The notes below the pieces were generated by a model that did not search any database, was not told the DNA's origin, and worked only from the letters and a program-made list of their open reading frames with translations. A program made the position numbers and the translations under genes. Shown piece after piece: positions 1 to 12,472 of a stretch of 64,000 nt of DNA. The DNA comes from Fomitopsis serialis (taxonomy: Eukaryota > Basidiomycota > Agaricomycetes > Polyporales > Fomitopsidaceae), in assembly GCF_022376445.1 (NCBI RefSeq), contig NW_025954991.1:186001-250000 (forward strand), read 5' to 3'. Position 1 is the first letter of the stretch. Each line of letters opens with the position of its first letter.

Positions 1-1969
1 GCGACTGCGTGGTCCGCCGATACATATCCAGCCAGGTCCTTGACCGGCACACGACGCAGGAGGTCCTGCGCGCCGTCCTCCACTCCGTGCTCTTCCACCG
101 CCTCTTCGGCACCGTCAAACCACAAACGTTCGAGGTGCTCGATGTCACGATGGTCAGTTGCACACTTCCCCTCACGCCACCGCGGCGCGCCGGTGGCGAA
201 TCTGAATCTGACGGACGGTCAGCCAGGCGTGGACGATCCTGAGATGAAACAGCTGGTGAACGACAAGGTCGATGCGTTCTGGAAAAGCATTGAGGGAGGC
301 TTTAGCAAGCGTGGTCAGGTGTGTCTCATCGCTCTGTGATAATTCCCCGGGGAGGGCGCTCGAAGGGTGGCGGATGGAGTCCCCACTGCTCTTTGCTGTC
401 GGGCAGTGCGTTCAGAGCACGTACCCTCAAGCACACTGCCAAACCAGGGTGCGGCGCAGTGGCCGCTCTCTGCGCGGAGGCGCTGCGCACGTCGTTCAAT
501 GCTGTACAAGATTCCTAGTATCGCCCAGCTGCATCCGCCCTGATCAGACTGAACTGGGGAAGTTCCTTGATCATGTTTGCTGTGTTCGCCGTGTTGTCTG
601 GGCCTTGATACGCCACTGCCTGAGGCTACTCGGGCCCCTCGGACTCAGTTTCTGAGTGTTCACACGAGCTAGCATACCAGTGCTCTTATGAACGAGCGGA
701 TGAAGTTGGCCAGTCTCCCAGACCCCGCCAATAGCACGAAGCAGCGGTACGATCCACTATTGGCGTATTGAGTGCGAGTCGACTTCGATCGAACTTTGAA
801 GCTTGATTCGGGACATGTCTCTTCGGTTGTTCCACTTTGTTGCCTATTCTATCGACTGCCTCATGCATCTCCAAACACGACTGATATCAGGCGTGTCTCG
901 TCGCGCTCTACCATGGGAGGCGAGTACTCTGTGGGAGGACGTGCAACTCTGCTTCCGTTTTCTGATTGGTGTCTGGGCAGTGTGCTTCGGGCATCCACCT
1001 CACGCAAAGGCGTCGCCAATATTGGAGGCGCAGTGCATTATATCGCGGCGCAGTGACTGCTATCTGCGCAGGAGCGCTGTGCACGCCATGGGACGCTGTA
1101 CCAGGAGGGCAGGCATTACCCAGCCACGTCCGCATCGAACAGGCTTGTCTGACAAGGAAGCTCGCGGATCATGCTGATTGCGCTGTCGTGTCCTGTCAAC
1201 CTCTTAAGGCTGCCTCGGGTTTCACGGACTGTGTCTCTGGGCATTGATACTTCAATAAAGGGGCAGGTGAAGCAGACCGATCACTCAGACCCCGACATCA
1301 GCACGAAGCGGTACCATGGTTCGTTATCAATGCTTATAATTCGAGTCGACCGTGACCGAATATCGGAGCTGATAAAGTACCGTCCCTCTGGTTACTCTCC
1401 ATTTACTGCACATTCCATGATTGCTTCCTTGCTTGTTGTGGTATTTGAAGTACAATGACTAGCGCACTTACACGGCATCCAGATCATCGTAACGTTCTCA
1501 GAAAAGCGTCCCAGGAAGACATGGTTCATGATGGGAGAGGTGAGTCCCGATATAGCGCCGCGAGCCACAGCACCTAAACTAAGTCCAGGAAGAAATTCCC
1601 TGGGAGCAGTGGTACGCACTATGCGGGCGGAGGGGGTGTCCTGCAACTGACCCACGTTTCAGGATCATAAACGCAGAGATCCGGCAGCCCACACCCGAGA
1701 GAGGTATGCCGCCTTTTCTTCACCGTATGCGCAAGCTCTAATATTACGCAATGTTATTTTTACCCTGTGTCTCGTTCGTTTTCTCTGCAGATCAGCGCAA
1801 ATTCCAAGCGGACCTCGCCGCCACGCTCACCAAGAGCCTGAAGACGATGCTCACGCACGCGTCTTCCGAACGTGGCCGGTCTGCGGTCCCCCTCATCACG
1901 AACGCCAACGGTATATCGCCGTTCCCAATCAAGATTACCGTGAAGGTTGGTGGCGTGGAAGTGGGTTAA
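1..1969 (+). CDS. ATG101: Autophagy-related protein 101 (ATG101), 5' end outside window
   Basis: HORMA-domain subunit of the Atg1/ULK autophagy-initiation complex, which in fungi without Atg29/31 stabilises Atg13. The N-terminal coding part is cut by the window start. Exons read as <1-152, 223-318, 1493-~1552, ~1578-1611, ~1663-1705 and ~1793-1969. The translation shows the family pattern: EVLRAVLHSVLFHR near the N-terminus, VDAFWKSIEGG, FSEKRPRKTWF, EEIPWEQW, and a C-terminal block with SSERGRSAVPLITNANGISP ending VKVGGVEVG. This C-terminus is diagnostic. Most introns are short, but the third (319-1492) is about 1.17 kb and carries a diverged tandem duplication (separate entry). No break is seen in the visible exons. 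Identification is from remembered family conservation; confidence is high. Confidence 0.9.
400..1405. repeat. Old tandem duplication inside ATG101 intron 3
   Basis: Two diverged copies of a unit with a period of about 570-585 nt fill most of the intron. Matching landmarks are ggcgcagtggccgctctctg near 453 against ggcgcagtgactgctatctg near 1050, and cagaccccgccaatagcacg near 719 against cagaccccgacatcagcacg near 1289. Both copies continue into a stretch containing gagtcgac. The alignment is imperfect, with small indels. No open frame or known mobile element was recognised, so its origin is unknown. Confidence 0.6.
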
Positions 1970-2728
1970 CCTAATGCCCCGCCAGAGTCGGTGACTGGTG
2001 CCTTTGAGAGTTTGCCCTGTGACGGACTGTGGACCTGTCTGGCTGCCTTCACAGACTGCTCGCCTTACGTGTAGCAGAACCTTAACAGCCAGATGTGTAC
2101 ATAGCCTCCCGTGAAGCTGCTAGAGACGCAGCCTCTACATTTTCGGACTGCTTACATCCAGCATGCGTTTGGTACGCACCGAAGACCATTTCGACCGGTA
2201 CGTGTAGCCAACGAGGTTAACCAGGTCTACAGGTAATTGGAGGGTGGCACTGAACTCAACTCGGTGTTCCGTAGGTTCATGCAGGCACGGTGACTGGATC
2301 GCGATTCGCCGCTGCAGCGCTTCTGTTCAGGGCGCGCCGAAGAGGCCACAGAAATGGACGACGGATGCATTTGGGAAGAACGTGCGTCGGTCGTGGCCCG
2401 ACATTCGCTGCGCTCGTCCTCCCCATCACGGGCGCCTGACGCGCTTGCCTGTTGCGGGACGAACGTGCATGGGAAGACGCTCTGGGCGGTCGCGCGGGAA
2501 GGCGACTCTGTTCCTTCCCCCCGGCAGACGGCTTCTGGGCAGACGAGTGCCCGAGGGCGGCTGCGAACTGCGATGGCTATATGTCGCGTTCTTCTATCTC
2601 TCGCCGTTATGTTCCCCTTGACACGCTGACCAAGGTGTCCTCCATGCTGATCCCGCCGCAGCTCCTGTGCTATAACTTGCATTGACTCGTGCGCAGTCTC
2701 TACACCCGGCCTCGAGCCTGCTACTACT
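1970..2728. other. Intergenic, ATG101 3' flank and upstream region of next gene
   Basis: The first ~250 nt are probably the ATG101 3' UTR. The GC-rich part from about 2300 to 2600 has long spurious open frames on both strands with biased, low-complexity translations. I see no conserved protein, tRNA or repeat here. Confidence 0.4.
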
Positions 2729-4398
2729 ATGGCTACAGCACGCACACGCCACATCCCACCCAGAAGCCTCAGCCTGCCCGTAGGACCCCTGCCCATGTCG
2801 CCACCCTCCGCGTCGTCGTCCATGTCGGGCTCTTCGCTCTCACCCACCTCACCCAGCTCCATAGCGAAGAAGAGTTCGTTGCTGCACCTGAGTTACCACA
2901 GTCACGCGCCATCAAGTTCGGCCGCCTCGACCTCCAGCGGGTCGACGTCGAAGAGCTTCGGCACGAGCCTGCTCGAGGCGTACCACGAATGGAAGGAAGC
3001 GGACGACGCCCTCCAACGCCTACAACTCGAAGAACGCGATCGGGACGAGTGCAGTGCCGAGCTTGCCGCCGCGAAGAAGCTGGTCGAGGGCCTGAAGACG
3101 GAGCAGTACGTCAATCACTCGTCGATCACCCGCTTCGCACAGTTCATTGATCGTGACCCTTGCGTCCTTGTGATCGACGACAGGGATGCCGCGCGGTCGC
3201 CGGGGAAGCGGAAGGTGACGCGGAAGTCGTCGACGATCGCGTTCTGGAAGCACAAGAACGCGCCGCATGTGCCCTTCCAGGACGTCCCCGCGCCGGACAG
3301 CAACTTGGAAGACCTCGCGGAGGCGAGTGTGCGCGAGGCGGGGCTCGAGCGGGAGAGCCACCGGCGCACGACGAAGGTACGCCCGGCGGTTGGTAGTTTG
3401 CGGCTGGTGCGGCGTCTTCTCCGGCTCATGTGTTGTGCAACTGGCAGGTCGAGGCGACGAAGGCGTTGGCGGCGACCCTCGATGGCTGCTATGATAAGCT
3501 GAGGAGGATGCTTGACGGAGGCCCCCTCCCGTCGTGGCGGTTCACTGAGTACGCCCGTTCGTCGAATATTTACAATCAAACTCACCTGCCGAAGGGGGAA
3601 TGAACAGGCCATCATACGAGCAGAGAAGACCGTCACCGCTCGTGAACAGTCATATGAGGATGTGAGTTCTCGACGCTGAGGCCGTTGCCCCTGCGTGGCT
3701 GACCGTGATCCAGTGCGTTGCCACCACGGAAGTGCTCAAACGGGCGCGTCTTGCCGTCCAGTCCGCTCACCACCACTACACCGAAGCGATGAACCTCCTC
3801 GACAGCGTCTGCAGCCCGAGCCGGAACGGCTTCATGGCTGCCCTAGGCGACGAGCAAAGCAAAGCACAGACATACCGAGGTGCGCCCCCTCTCCCGCAGA
3901 CACGTAGTCTTGACTCACGCGGCTGCATGGCACGCTGCAGAAGCGGCAGTGTGGTCTCAGAAGGCACATCTCTGCCTGCAATCGTGTCTGGAAGCGCTCA
4001 AGCCCCACATGGAGCTGCTGGACCACGAGCAGATCGTCGCGGCGGAGCAGCTGAAGGAGGTGGGGCTCCTCCAAGGCGTCAGGCTCTACGACCTCATGTA
4101 CGGCGGGAAGGCACTCGCCTTCGGCATCACACGTACGTCCCCTCCCCTATTCCCGTCCCGCCACCTGACATTGTGATTTCTAGAGCAAGTGGGCATCATG
4201 GTCGGCAAGCTCGACGCGATCTACCGACTCCTCACGAATTTCGCTGTCGCGGTGCAGAACTTCACGGAGAACTGCCAGAGCGTGCAGGAGGCCGCGCGGC
4301 ATAGCCGGGACGTCGCCCGGCGGGAGCTCGTCGCGCTCTGGATGAGCGACAGCTCGCATGCATACAGTGCGGGTCGCCATAGGAATGGCACCGTGTAA
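2729..4398 (+). CDS. Conserved hypothetical protein, helical (BAR-like?)
   Basis: Multi-exon gene not recognised by name. The ATG at 2729 opens a long exon with a Ser/Pro-rich, low-complexity leader (about 70 residues), then a helical charged region (LLEAYHEWKEADDALQRLQL). Introns read as ~3106-3180, ~3375-3448, ~3549-3591, ~3661-3713, ~3879-3937 and ~4132-4184; these splices keep one frame. The C-terminal half is amphipathic and helical (VLKRARLAVQSAHHHYTEAM, HMELLDHEQIVAAEQLKEVG, IMVGKLDAIYRLLTNFAVAV), ending near SAGRHRNGTV. The long helices resemble a BAR-type or coiled-coil scaffold, but that is inference. No catalytic motif, signal peptide or membrane segment is visible. No missing bases were detected. 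It lies 0.76 kb downstream of ATG101 on the same strand. Confidence 0.7.
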
Positions 4399-5178
4399 CT
4401 TCTCCCTATTATCCTTCCCTTCCTCTCTGGCCTTCTTTGACGTGCTCTCTCGTTCTCTTCTTAGTCTCGTGCGGGTTGTTTTGATGATCTAGATTATTGC
4501 TTCAGCTTACTTGGTTGGGTCTCTACTGTTCTGCTGTTTTCTTGCTTATTACCACACTCGTTAAGTCTCTGTTGTGTACTGATCCCTCTGCAGAAGTTCC
4601 AAAAATTGTTGTACTGTCCCGTAACTAGTCGACATCCTTACAGATGTGACCTTAGTCAATAGAATAGAATCCTGTATACCATTCGAGCTGCATCGCGTGC
4701 TACGCAGTGCACTCCAGACTTATGGAGTTCTACCGTCTCCGATGGATGCACGCGTAAATCGCCGCTTGCGTTCTCTCCGATTCGACCCAACTTCCAATCC
4801 AAGATGCCATGCTTCTGCATACATGGTTTGATGTTCATCTCACGCGTTCAAAACCAGAGTCACATCCGTCCGTACCTTCACAAATAAGAGCAGAAGCTCC
4901 ACGCGCTCACGCTTACATAATAGTATGAATCTGCCAGGACCGCACGGAGAACGCCAATCTCATCCCTCTCAGACTACGGAACTTACGTTCGACATGTCGA
5001 TTGCTACCAGGAACATAACGGACATAAACTTAAGACAGCTAGTCCCGCCATTCCAGGTGGCCGCTGAGTGCTGAGCTGTTGGCATCCGGGGACATCAACC
5101 ATAACACTTGAATATGCTGAGTTCAACAACAGGAATAGTCGTGTACATTCCGTGATTGGTACCGGCACCGCCTCGTTC
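4399..5178. other. Intergenic between convergent genes
   Basis: Contains a T/C-rich 3' flank (4400-4560) and then mixed sequence. No conserved open frame, repeat or RNA gene was recognised. Confidence 0.4.
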
Positions 5179-6771
5179 TTACATCTCGAAGTTGGTTTCT
5201 AAAAGAGCGTCGAATATCAGGAGGCTAATACCATTGTGAGCGAGCGGCAGCTCACCATCGAAGTCCTTCGTGTAATCGTAACTCGGCGAGGACATGTAGG
5301 CAGCGATACGCTCCCCGACGGCTACATCAAGTGGTTCTGCAACACGATCGTCGCCAGCGCCGCGCAACCTCCACCAGTACGTGAGTGCACGCTGGTGATC
5401 GTCTTCTGGCTCCTTGCTCTCTTCACGCAGCTGCGGTGCGGGTGAGTCGCAGTGGGTAGAAGGGGTGACTTCTCTGGAACGTGGAGGCCCAGGTAACGCA
5501 GAGACGCCACGGCTTCGCTAGAGTGGGGACAGCAGTGATGATGGCGCCGAATGTTTCCACACAGGATGGTGCGGCGGAAGAGATCCACTGTCGGGTCCCA
5601 AATGGATTCACCTGGCCTCGGGTCACATCGGACTTGCAGGCATATGATGCCTGTATCGGCAAATACTGGGGAAACTCCCTCCTGGTCTACGTCGTGAGCC
5701 CCTCCCGCATGTCTCTGAGTTTCGTCTGTGCTTACCCACCATCCATACAACTGAGTGCCCCAATCCGCGGTATTGCGGATATCGTGCAGACTGACGGAAA
5801 GGTATCGCAACCGCGATGATGCCTTGACGAAGTCCACGCCGAGCCTTGACGATACGCTGACCACAAGGCTATGGGCTGGGCATTTGCTATGGCCTCGGAG
5901 GCGTTTGATCGCTGCTGTGCGTGGATCCAGCTGTTATCGCTGCAATTTCCTGATGGACGGGAATGCCATAACGGGGTGGTGACCTCCATGAGATGCACGG
6001 GCACCGCGTTGACCCAACTGCTGAGAGCTTCTGCCGTACCCTTGACGTGCTGCAAGTAAGGCCAGTTTAGTGTCACCACATCAGTATCCCATCGCTTGCT
6101 CGAACTTCCGAGATCAGCATAGCGGACATTGGGGAAGGTCCTTGTGTAGATTGGTGCTGGAATGAGATCAGATATATGGCCCTTCAAGACCAGTTGTGTG
6201 ACGCTCGGCAGAGTGAAGTCATGTCGAACGCGGAGGTCTAAAGCTGACTCCCCATCCGGTCGAACCCACACCTCGGCCAAGAAATCTTGGAGGGTGCTGA
6301 CAGTAAGTCACGAATCATGTTCAGGGTGCAGCGACCAAGACCTTCGAACGAGATCTCAGACAGGAATCGCATCGAGGACACCGCGTCGGTAATGCGGCGG
6401 TTGTCGAGTATCCACGCCTCTGTACCAGTCAATGCGAGCCTCCGCAGGTTGTTCGCCCTTTCTAGCACGTTCGCGAGGAGGGATGCCACAGCGAGACGCT
6501 CTTCTTCGGTGACCGGACCATCCATTATCCATCGCGTGTCGACCTCCAAGGCATGCAAGGCTGGTAGACGGTGCGGCATGTCGGTGAGGATATATATGCA
6601 GAACCTCGTCGTGTTGGCAATGGAGTGCACCGCGACCGATGTTAGGGCCTGATGCTTGGCCACGACGTGGACCGCGCCATGCGCGGTCAGGGAGAGCTGA
6701 CGTGCGTCCGACGCGTCCAGATACGACACGATGCTCACGAGCGCGTCTTCGTTCAGCGACTGGAGTGGCAT
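5179..6771 (-). CDS. F-box protein of the window's paralogous family, two apparent frameshifts
   Basis: Likely substrate-recognition subunit of an SCF ubiquitin ligase. The start at 6771 is supported by paralogues (LQSLNEDALVSIVSYLDASD), and a leader intron ends just upstream, as in the family. Order: F-box (first ~45 residues), then a divergent leucine-rich-repeat-like region (LANVLERANNLRRLALTG, TFPNVRYADLGSSS), the exon end at TQLYGWW followed by gtgagt, and a second exon ending GERIAAYMSSPSYDYTKDFD. The frame breaks near 6283 and near 5846. Both breaks are repaired by one base at a third codon position (Ile AT?, then CA?). They fit the window-wide missing-base pattern better than decay, so I call this a CDS rather than a pseudogene, but a true pseudogene is possible. 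Confidence 0.65.
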
Positions 6772-7202
6772 GTCTGTGGTAGAAGTGGGACCTAGTGGCA
6801 TTAGCTGGACTGCGCGTGTGCCATTTGGTATTGACGACTCACTGTCTACTAGTATTGGGGACGCATGAGCGAGTGATGCTAAGCTCACATACTATATCCA
6901 AGACATCGCAGCCAGCTTTAAGGTCAGCTGGTCGGCTCCAGGGGCGCACTAACGACGATGGCAGAAGGTTATCAGGTTCTCTATTGCAGAAGCAGACTGA
7001 ATTTCAAGTCACCTAACACTGATATGTATTTGCCCGCTCGCTTTCACGGTCCTCGGTGGACGCCGCCTCCATGCTCCTCCGCACTCCGCACGCAGCGCCG
7101 CCATGTCGCAATGAATGACGGTCGTCTCCGCTGGAGCGATGGCAAGCGACTTGAGTGGGTGTGACAAACACTGCCTGGGCCGGTAGCAGCACCACTTCAA
7201 TT

Positions 7203-7835
7203 CTATATCCCGATATCAGCTTCGAAAGGGCGTCGCAGCTCAGCAACTGTATTCCACTGTGAGCAGCCAGGAACAGTACTCACCCTCGAACTCCATCGTG
7301 TGATCATAACGCGGTGAGGACATGTAGGCGGCAACACGTTCTCCGACAGCCACATCAAGTGGTTCTGCAACGCGGTCGTCGCCAGCGCCGCGCAACCTCC
7401 ACCAGTACGTAAGTGCGCGCCCATTGTGGACTTCTCGCGATGACGAGTAGTGGGTCGCAACGGCTGAAAGGGGTATTGAGTCCCTTGGAACTTGGAGGCA
7501 TAGATATTTAACGTAGAGGCGACGCGGATTTCGCCATGATGGGGAACGTAGTTATGATGGCGCCGAATGTCTCCACACAGGATGGTGGAGCGGAAGAGCT
7601 TCCGACTCTCGAGTCCCAGATGGAACCACCTGGCCTCGAATAACATCGGACTTGCAGGTATATGATGCCTGTACCGGAAATTATTGGGGAATTCTTCCCT
7701 GGTCTACGTTGTGAGCCGCTCCCCTGTCTCTGATCATTGTCTGCACTTACTTACCATTCATACAACCGGGTGCCCCAATGCACGGTACCTATAATGTCAG
7801 GTAGGCTAACACAAAGGTATCGCAAGCGCAGTGAC
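7203..7835 (-). pseudogene. 3' fragment of an F-box family gene
   Basis: Clearly homologous to the 3' part of the minus-strand F-box gene at 5179-6771. Plus-strand 7315-7425 matches 5285-5395 almost base for base, including ccagcgccgcgcaacctcca. Similarity continues to about 7835 and then stops. Only the end of exon 1 and exon 2 are present; there is no F-box, and the reading frame is broken. It lies directly upstream of the longer copy in the same orientation, so it looks like the remnant of a tandem duplication. Confidence 0.7.
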
Positions 7836-8928
7836 ACATCGGCGCGACGGCCCAGGCAGGCCTATTAGCATGCCCTGGCACACTGCACATCCAGCCGCAG
7901 TACTGCGGCAGCAGACTAAGTACAGCTCGGCGTCCTTAGCAAAACATGTGTCAGGTCAAGAGGCAAAACAGCCTCGCAGACAAGCCAAGCCGTGAGGCCG
8001 CATACGTGCAGATTGGAAGGAGGTAACTGCAGAAGACACTGCACGACGCACAGGCGCTGAGATGTTCACGAACCCGCATATAGGTATTGCGCCAGAGAGA
8101 CAGCCAATGCCGCTCACAAGACGGAAGCGGCTGTAAGGCACAAACTGACCGCTGGATCGAAAATCATGTAAGTTACGAGGACCGCGTACAGGATGGCGGA
8201 GAGACTCACCACTAGTCTGGCTAGAGGTTATCTTGATCGCGCCTTGTGGCTTCAACGGAGACCGACCGTCGCTGTGCTACTACAGAAGCAATATATGGTT
8301 CTACAGTCTACCGGCGTGCTGTTGAAAGATCCTGCGGGGGTTGGGATGGTTCCAGGTCGCCTGTAGAAGTCGATATGCATTTACCCCTTGGAGCGACGGT
8401 ATGACAGTCAAAGATGATGCATATAAGTGCCTGAGACACAGAATTCCGTACAACAAGAATGAAACATGACTTTCACTGTCCAGCGGCGAAGGGTGTCAAC
8501 GTATGGATGGCCATGCTATACAAGCGGTACCGGACCGGTATGCCCACAGTGATCTGTTTACTTGCCTCGTCCCTAGCCCGTTTCAATGTAGAGTCATCAG
8601 TTAGGCTGTGGAAGCACAGAGACGCATGCCGCAGACGGTGAGCGGGTAAGCTTGTAGTGAGCTTGAGGCCTTGAGGGCGGCGCCGGTTGGTCCTTTCGGG
8701 GAGGTCGCCTCGGTTCGAAGCGGATCGGGCGAGGATCGGGATTATGCGCAGGTGACCGCGGCGAGTGCACAGGCGCCGCGGCCGGGCGTCACCACGATCT
8801 AGCTCTGGTCCGGCTCTGGTCCGCCTACTTACACAGGTTGAGACGGTAAACTCGAGCTTATACCCTTCTTATTCTCACCTCACACCCCTCGCAACCCGAG
8901 TCACCTTCCTTAACCCTCTCAACTCCCC
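7836..8928. other. Intergenic region upstream of epsin
   Basis: No coding similarity, RNA gene or clear repeat recognised. The last ~100 nt (8830-8928), rich in C and T with ccttccttaaccctctcaac just before the ATG, look like a fungal pyrimidine-rich 5' leader of the epsin gene. Confidence 0.4.
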
Positions 8929-10696
8929 ATGTCGACCCTTTCGCATTATGGCAAGGGTGCCCTCCGTGTGGCCAAGAACTACACCAAGGGCTACTCGCAC
9001 ACACAGGCCAAGGTCCGCGATGCAACGTCAAACGACCCATGGCCACCGTCGGGCAGGCAGATGCATGAAATTGCCCAGTTGACGTACAACCAGTGAGTTG
9101 GGCGGACCTGCTAGCTATGAGGCGACAATGCAAGCTGATGTGGCTATGACCAGACAAGACTTCATCGACATCATGGAGGTTTTGGACAAACGACTCAATG
9201 ACAAGGGAAAGAATTGGCGGCATGTGTTTAAGGTGTGCTATTCGTGCTTGGGATGCCCCTACAGCCAAGACTCACATGCTGTCCGAACTAGTGCTTAACA
9301 TTAATTGATTACCTCCTCCACGCTGGATCAGAAAACGTCATTCTTTACTTCAAGGAAAACATGTACATTATCAAGACTCTCAGGGAGTTCCAATACATCG
9401 ACGACGAGGCCAAAGACCAGGGCGCCAACGTCCGCCAAAAGGCCAAGGGCATCGTCGCCCTCCTGCAGGACGAGGCCCGACTCCGGCACGAGCGCCGCAC
9501 CCGTGCGCAGATGTACGAACGCATGGCTCGCGGACGCCGCTCGGACGATTCGGACGTGACCGATGACGAGAACGCCCGCAGACGCAGCCGGCTCCCTGCT
9601 AACCGCCCTCGCTGGGCCAGGATGATGAGCATTTGCGGAGAGCGATTGAGGAGAGTAAGCGCGAGGCGGAGAGGCAGCGCCAGACGGCAGAGGATCTGGA
9701 CCTGCAGCGGGCGCTCGAGCTGAGTAAGGAGGATGAGGAGAGGAGGAGGAAGTCTCTCCAGGGCGCGAACCTCATATTGTTCGATGACCAAGGGCAGGCG
9801 TGAGTGCACGTCCATTACTCCCGTATTATTTCTCACTCCTCTACAGTGTTCAGCAGCCGCAGACGGCTCCGTTGATCGATGCTACCTTGCCACTGCAGTA
9901 TGCGACGACCGGAATCCAGCCTCAGTACACAGCCATGCCTATGCAGCCACAGTTCACCTCCTTCAACCCCTTCCAGCAGCAAGCCCAACAGGAGATGTTG
10001 GCAGTACGTTACTGTTGACTGATCCTATATCACAGGCTGACAGTTGCCCGACAGGCGCAATATGCACAACAGCAGGCAGAATGGCTCGCAATGCAACAAG
10101 CGCAAGAAATGCAGGTCATGCAGCAGGCACAGCTGCAAGCTCAGCAAGAAGAGTGGATGCGACAACAAGCGGCACTCCAAGCTCAAGCTCAAGCGCAGCA
10201 GCTGATCATGCCCCAACCCACTTCCACCCGCATCGGGTCGAATAACCCTTTCGCTGCCCCTCAGTCCGCGCCGCCCTTGCAGCAAACCTTCTCGTCCAGC
10301 CCGTCGCCCACAGGGCCCGCCTCGTTCAACCTCACGGGCACGTATGCTAACCGCGACAGCCTCTTCCACCGCGACCCCGCGCGTTCACCACCAACCCACG
10401 AACGGCGCGCCGCATCCGAAGCGGGGACGTCCGCAGCAGGTCCAGGTCGGCGCCCTGTACGCACGGGCGTCGACGAGCAGCACGCGAGGCTCGCAAGCCT
10501 CTTTGCGACCCGCGAGGAGGACGGCGTGGATACGTTCGGGAATGTGGGCAATCTGCGGTTCGCGGCGACGGAGGCTGGCCGGATCGTCGTGCAGAAGACG
10601 GGCCATGGGAGTCACAATCCATTCTTGCAGCAACAGCAGCAGGAGCAGCCCCAGCGGAATGGACGTGCGCAGGACGGCTCGTTGATCGATTTGTGA
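8929..10696 (+). CDS. Epsin-like endocytic adaptor (ENTH domain, Ent1/Ent2 type)
   Basis: Membrane-bending clathrin adaptor for endocytosis at the plasma membrane. The ATG at 8929 begins MSTLSHYGKGALRVAKNYTK, a typical ENTH helix-0 start. The ENTH domain (about residues 20-150) includes DATSNDPWPPSGRQMHEIAQ, a short exon with DFIDIMEVLDKRLND and KNWRHVFK, and after another intron LTLIDYLLHAGSENV and MYIIKTLREFQYID. Two ubiquitin-interacting motifs follow (HLRRAIEESKREAE and LQRALELSKEDEE), then a Gln-rich tail with NPF motifs for EH-domain proteins (FNPF, NNPF, HNPF) and a terminal clathrin-box-like SLIDL. Introns lie at ~9093-9152, ~9235-9293, ~9556-9620, ~9800-9846 and ~10001-10053. The third has a weak donor (gtgacc) but a good branch site and acceptor. 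No missing base is needed. Confidence 0.9.
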
Positions 10697-11280
10697 GGTG
10701 CGGGTGTGCGACTGCCTCGTATTCTCGTCGTTTCTTCGTCTGCATCTAATTTTGTAGTTTACTGTCCTCACCCTTTGCCCTCGAGTTGCTGTTCCTGTCA
10801 TTGAGGATCCTTCGGACAGCACGGATACGGAATACTCACACATCTTGTACCCTAGTGTATTATCTGTAATGTCTATACGATACCAGTGTCTAGCGGACCT
10901 CCGATTGCGTAGATATAATTGTACATTAATGCGCCTGGCTTTCGTAGCCAGGTTGACTTACTTATTGGAAATATTTTTGTTGTCACCCAAAGCTTGTGCC
11001 GGCCGTCCGTCACCGTTGCTCCCAAGGTACGCTTCCCGTCCCACGAAGTCAGCCGTGGTATCTCCTATTCCGGCGGTGAGAGATAATGGCGTGCGCTGGC
11101 AGTAGCTCCCCAAGATACAGCAGCTGACCTTTGAGTGCGCGTTATATACACATTGGGGTCCACCTGATCGTGTGTTGCTCTGAGCAGGGGCTATAGGATG
11201 CGATTGCGTGTCTGAAGAACCCTGAGCAGGACCACCAAGCTTGGGCTATCTCTCGTTGACCTCCAGCACCGTAAGCAGAC
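10697..11280. other. Intergenic, epsin 3' flank and promoter of next gene
   Basis: T-rich 3' UTR-like sequence is followed by an upstream region with gttatataca near 11140, a possible TATA-like element about 140 nt before the dienelactone hydrolase ATG. Nothing else recognised. Confidence 0.35.
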
Positions 11281-12472
11281 ATGGCGACGATAGCACGCGC
11301 ACCGGGGGACTGCTGCATCAAGACCGTCGAACACTCGGGAACCGCGCGGGGGACAGTCGAGAAGTTTGCGGGCGTTGACACGTATGTTTCGCGTCCGGCT
11401 GAATTGGGGGAGAAGCGGAAGATCATCTTGTTCTTCGCGGACGTGTATGGGCCGTTCTTCCTGAACTCGCAGTTGATCATGGATTATTGGGCGTCCAATG
11501 GTGAGTGCCCATCCGTCATGCTGGAGGTTCATGAGCGGGTAGAGCGATTGATGATTGATTATATGGATAGGGTACCTGGTGTTGGCGTTGGATTACTTCG
11601 AGGGTGATCCGGTGCAGAATCACCTGAGCAAATTGGGGAAGAACTACCGCATCGAGTTTGACTTCGTCCCTGGGAAGCTGATCCGCGCCAGGCAGATCAC
11701 GCCGGACTGGCTGGACGCGGTGAAGGAGCAATTTGGTGAGTCCTGTTGTAACACCAGTGTCATTTTGGTATGAATCCTTCGGCGTGGCAGGGACATCGCA
11801 GACGCAATGGTTGACTGTAGGTAAGCCGTATCAGTGGATGTTGAGGGAGGAGCCACTCAATGGTATGGACTGCAGGATATTGCTTCGGCGCACCTTTCGT
11901 GATGGAATGTATGGCGAAGGACTGGATCACCGCAGGTGGGCCGAGTTGTACAGCCTTGACCGGACGGCGATTGATAATGAACACGAAGGTGCATTCGGGC
12001 ACCCCGCCGTTTTAAAGGATCAGCACTTCCGGGACATGAAGAGTAAGTGGAGAAGAATTGCTACGTGAAAAAGCACTAACCAATCGTCAAACATAGAGCC
12101 GTTGCTACTCTCGTGTGCAGGTAATATCCTGATGAGCTGAGGAAAGCTACCTCCGGTCGGCTGATGTCCATGCACCACAGAGGTCGACCATACTTTCCCC
12201 TTGGAGTTCCGCCGCCGGGCTGAAGACATCATGATTGAGATCAAGGCCACGTACCATATTCAGGTCTTCTCCGGGGTGACCCACGGCTTCGCGCTCAGGG
12301 GGAACGTGAACGATCCTGTCGCAAGTGAGTGACCCACGCAAATGATGTCGAGTGAGTGCGAGATTATTGACCATCTTGGACAGGATGGGCGAAAGAGCAG
12401 AGCGCGTCGACGATTTTGAGCTGGTTCGACAACTTCTGTGCTGCAGAGCAGCGGCCTGAGGTCAAGCTGTAG
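11281..12472 (+). CDS. Dienelactone hydrolase family protein
   Basis: Alpha/beta hydrolase of the DLH family (PF01738), acting on lactone or ester substrates, possibly in aromatic catabolism. The gene has many short exons: 11281-11500, 11571-11735, 11791-11820, 11875-11935, 11989-~12051, then two more, ending in VKL. The full catalytic triad is visible after splicing: nucleophile Cys in GYCFGAP (in place of Ser), Asp in SCAEVDHTFP and His in GVTHGFALRG. KIILFFADVYGPFFLNSQLI near the N-terminus is also typical. Length (about 255 residues) fits the family. The exon of only 30 nt (11791-11820) is unusually small but is needed for frame and for the GYCFG motif. Clean frame throughout. Confidence 0.87.

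Noticed and set aside
2227..2862. Long minus-strand open frame of about 211 codons
   Set aside because: GC-rich stretch with low-complexity, Arg-rich translation and an equally long open frame on the other strand. It overlaps the start of the plus-strand gene at 2729, and no family resemblance was seen.
3549..3600. Apparent frameshift in the conserved gene at 2729-4398
   Set aside because: Choosing the acceptor ccgaag instead of gaacag keeps the frame (EGNEQAIIRAEK), so no missing base is needed.
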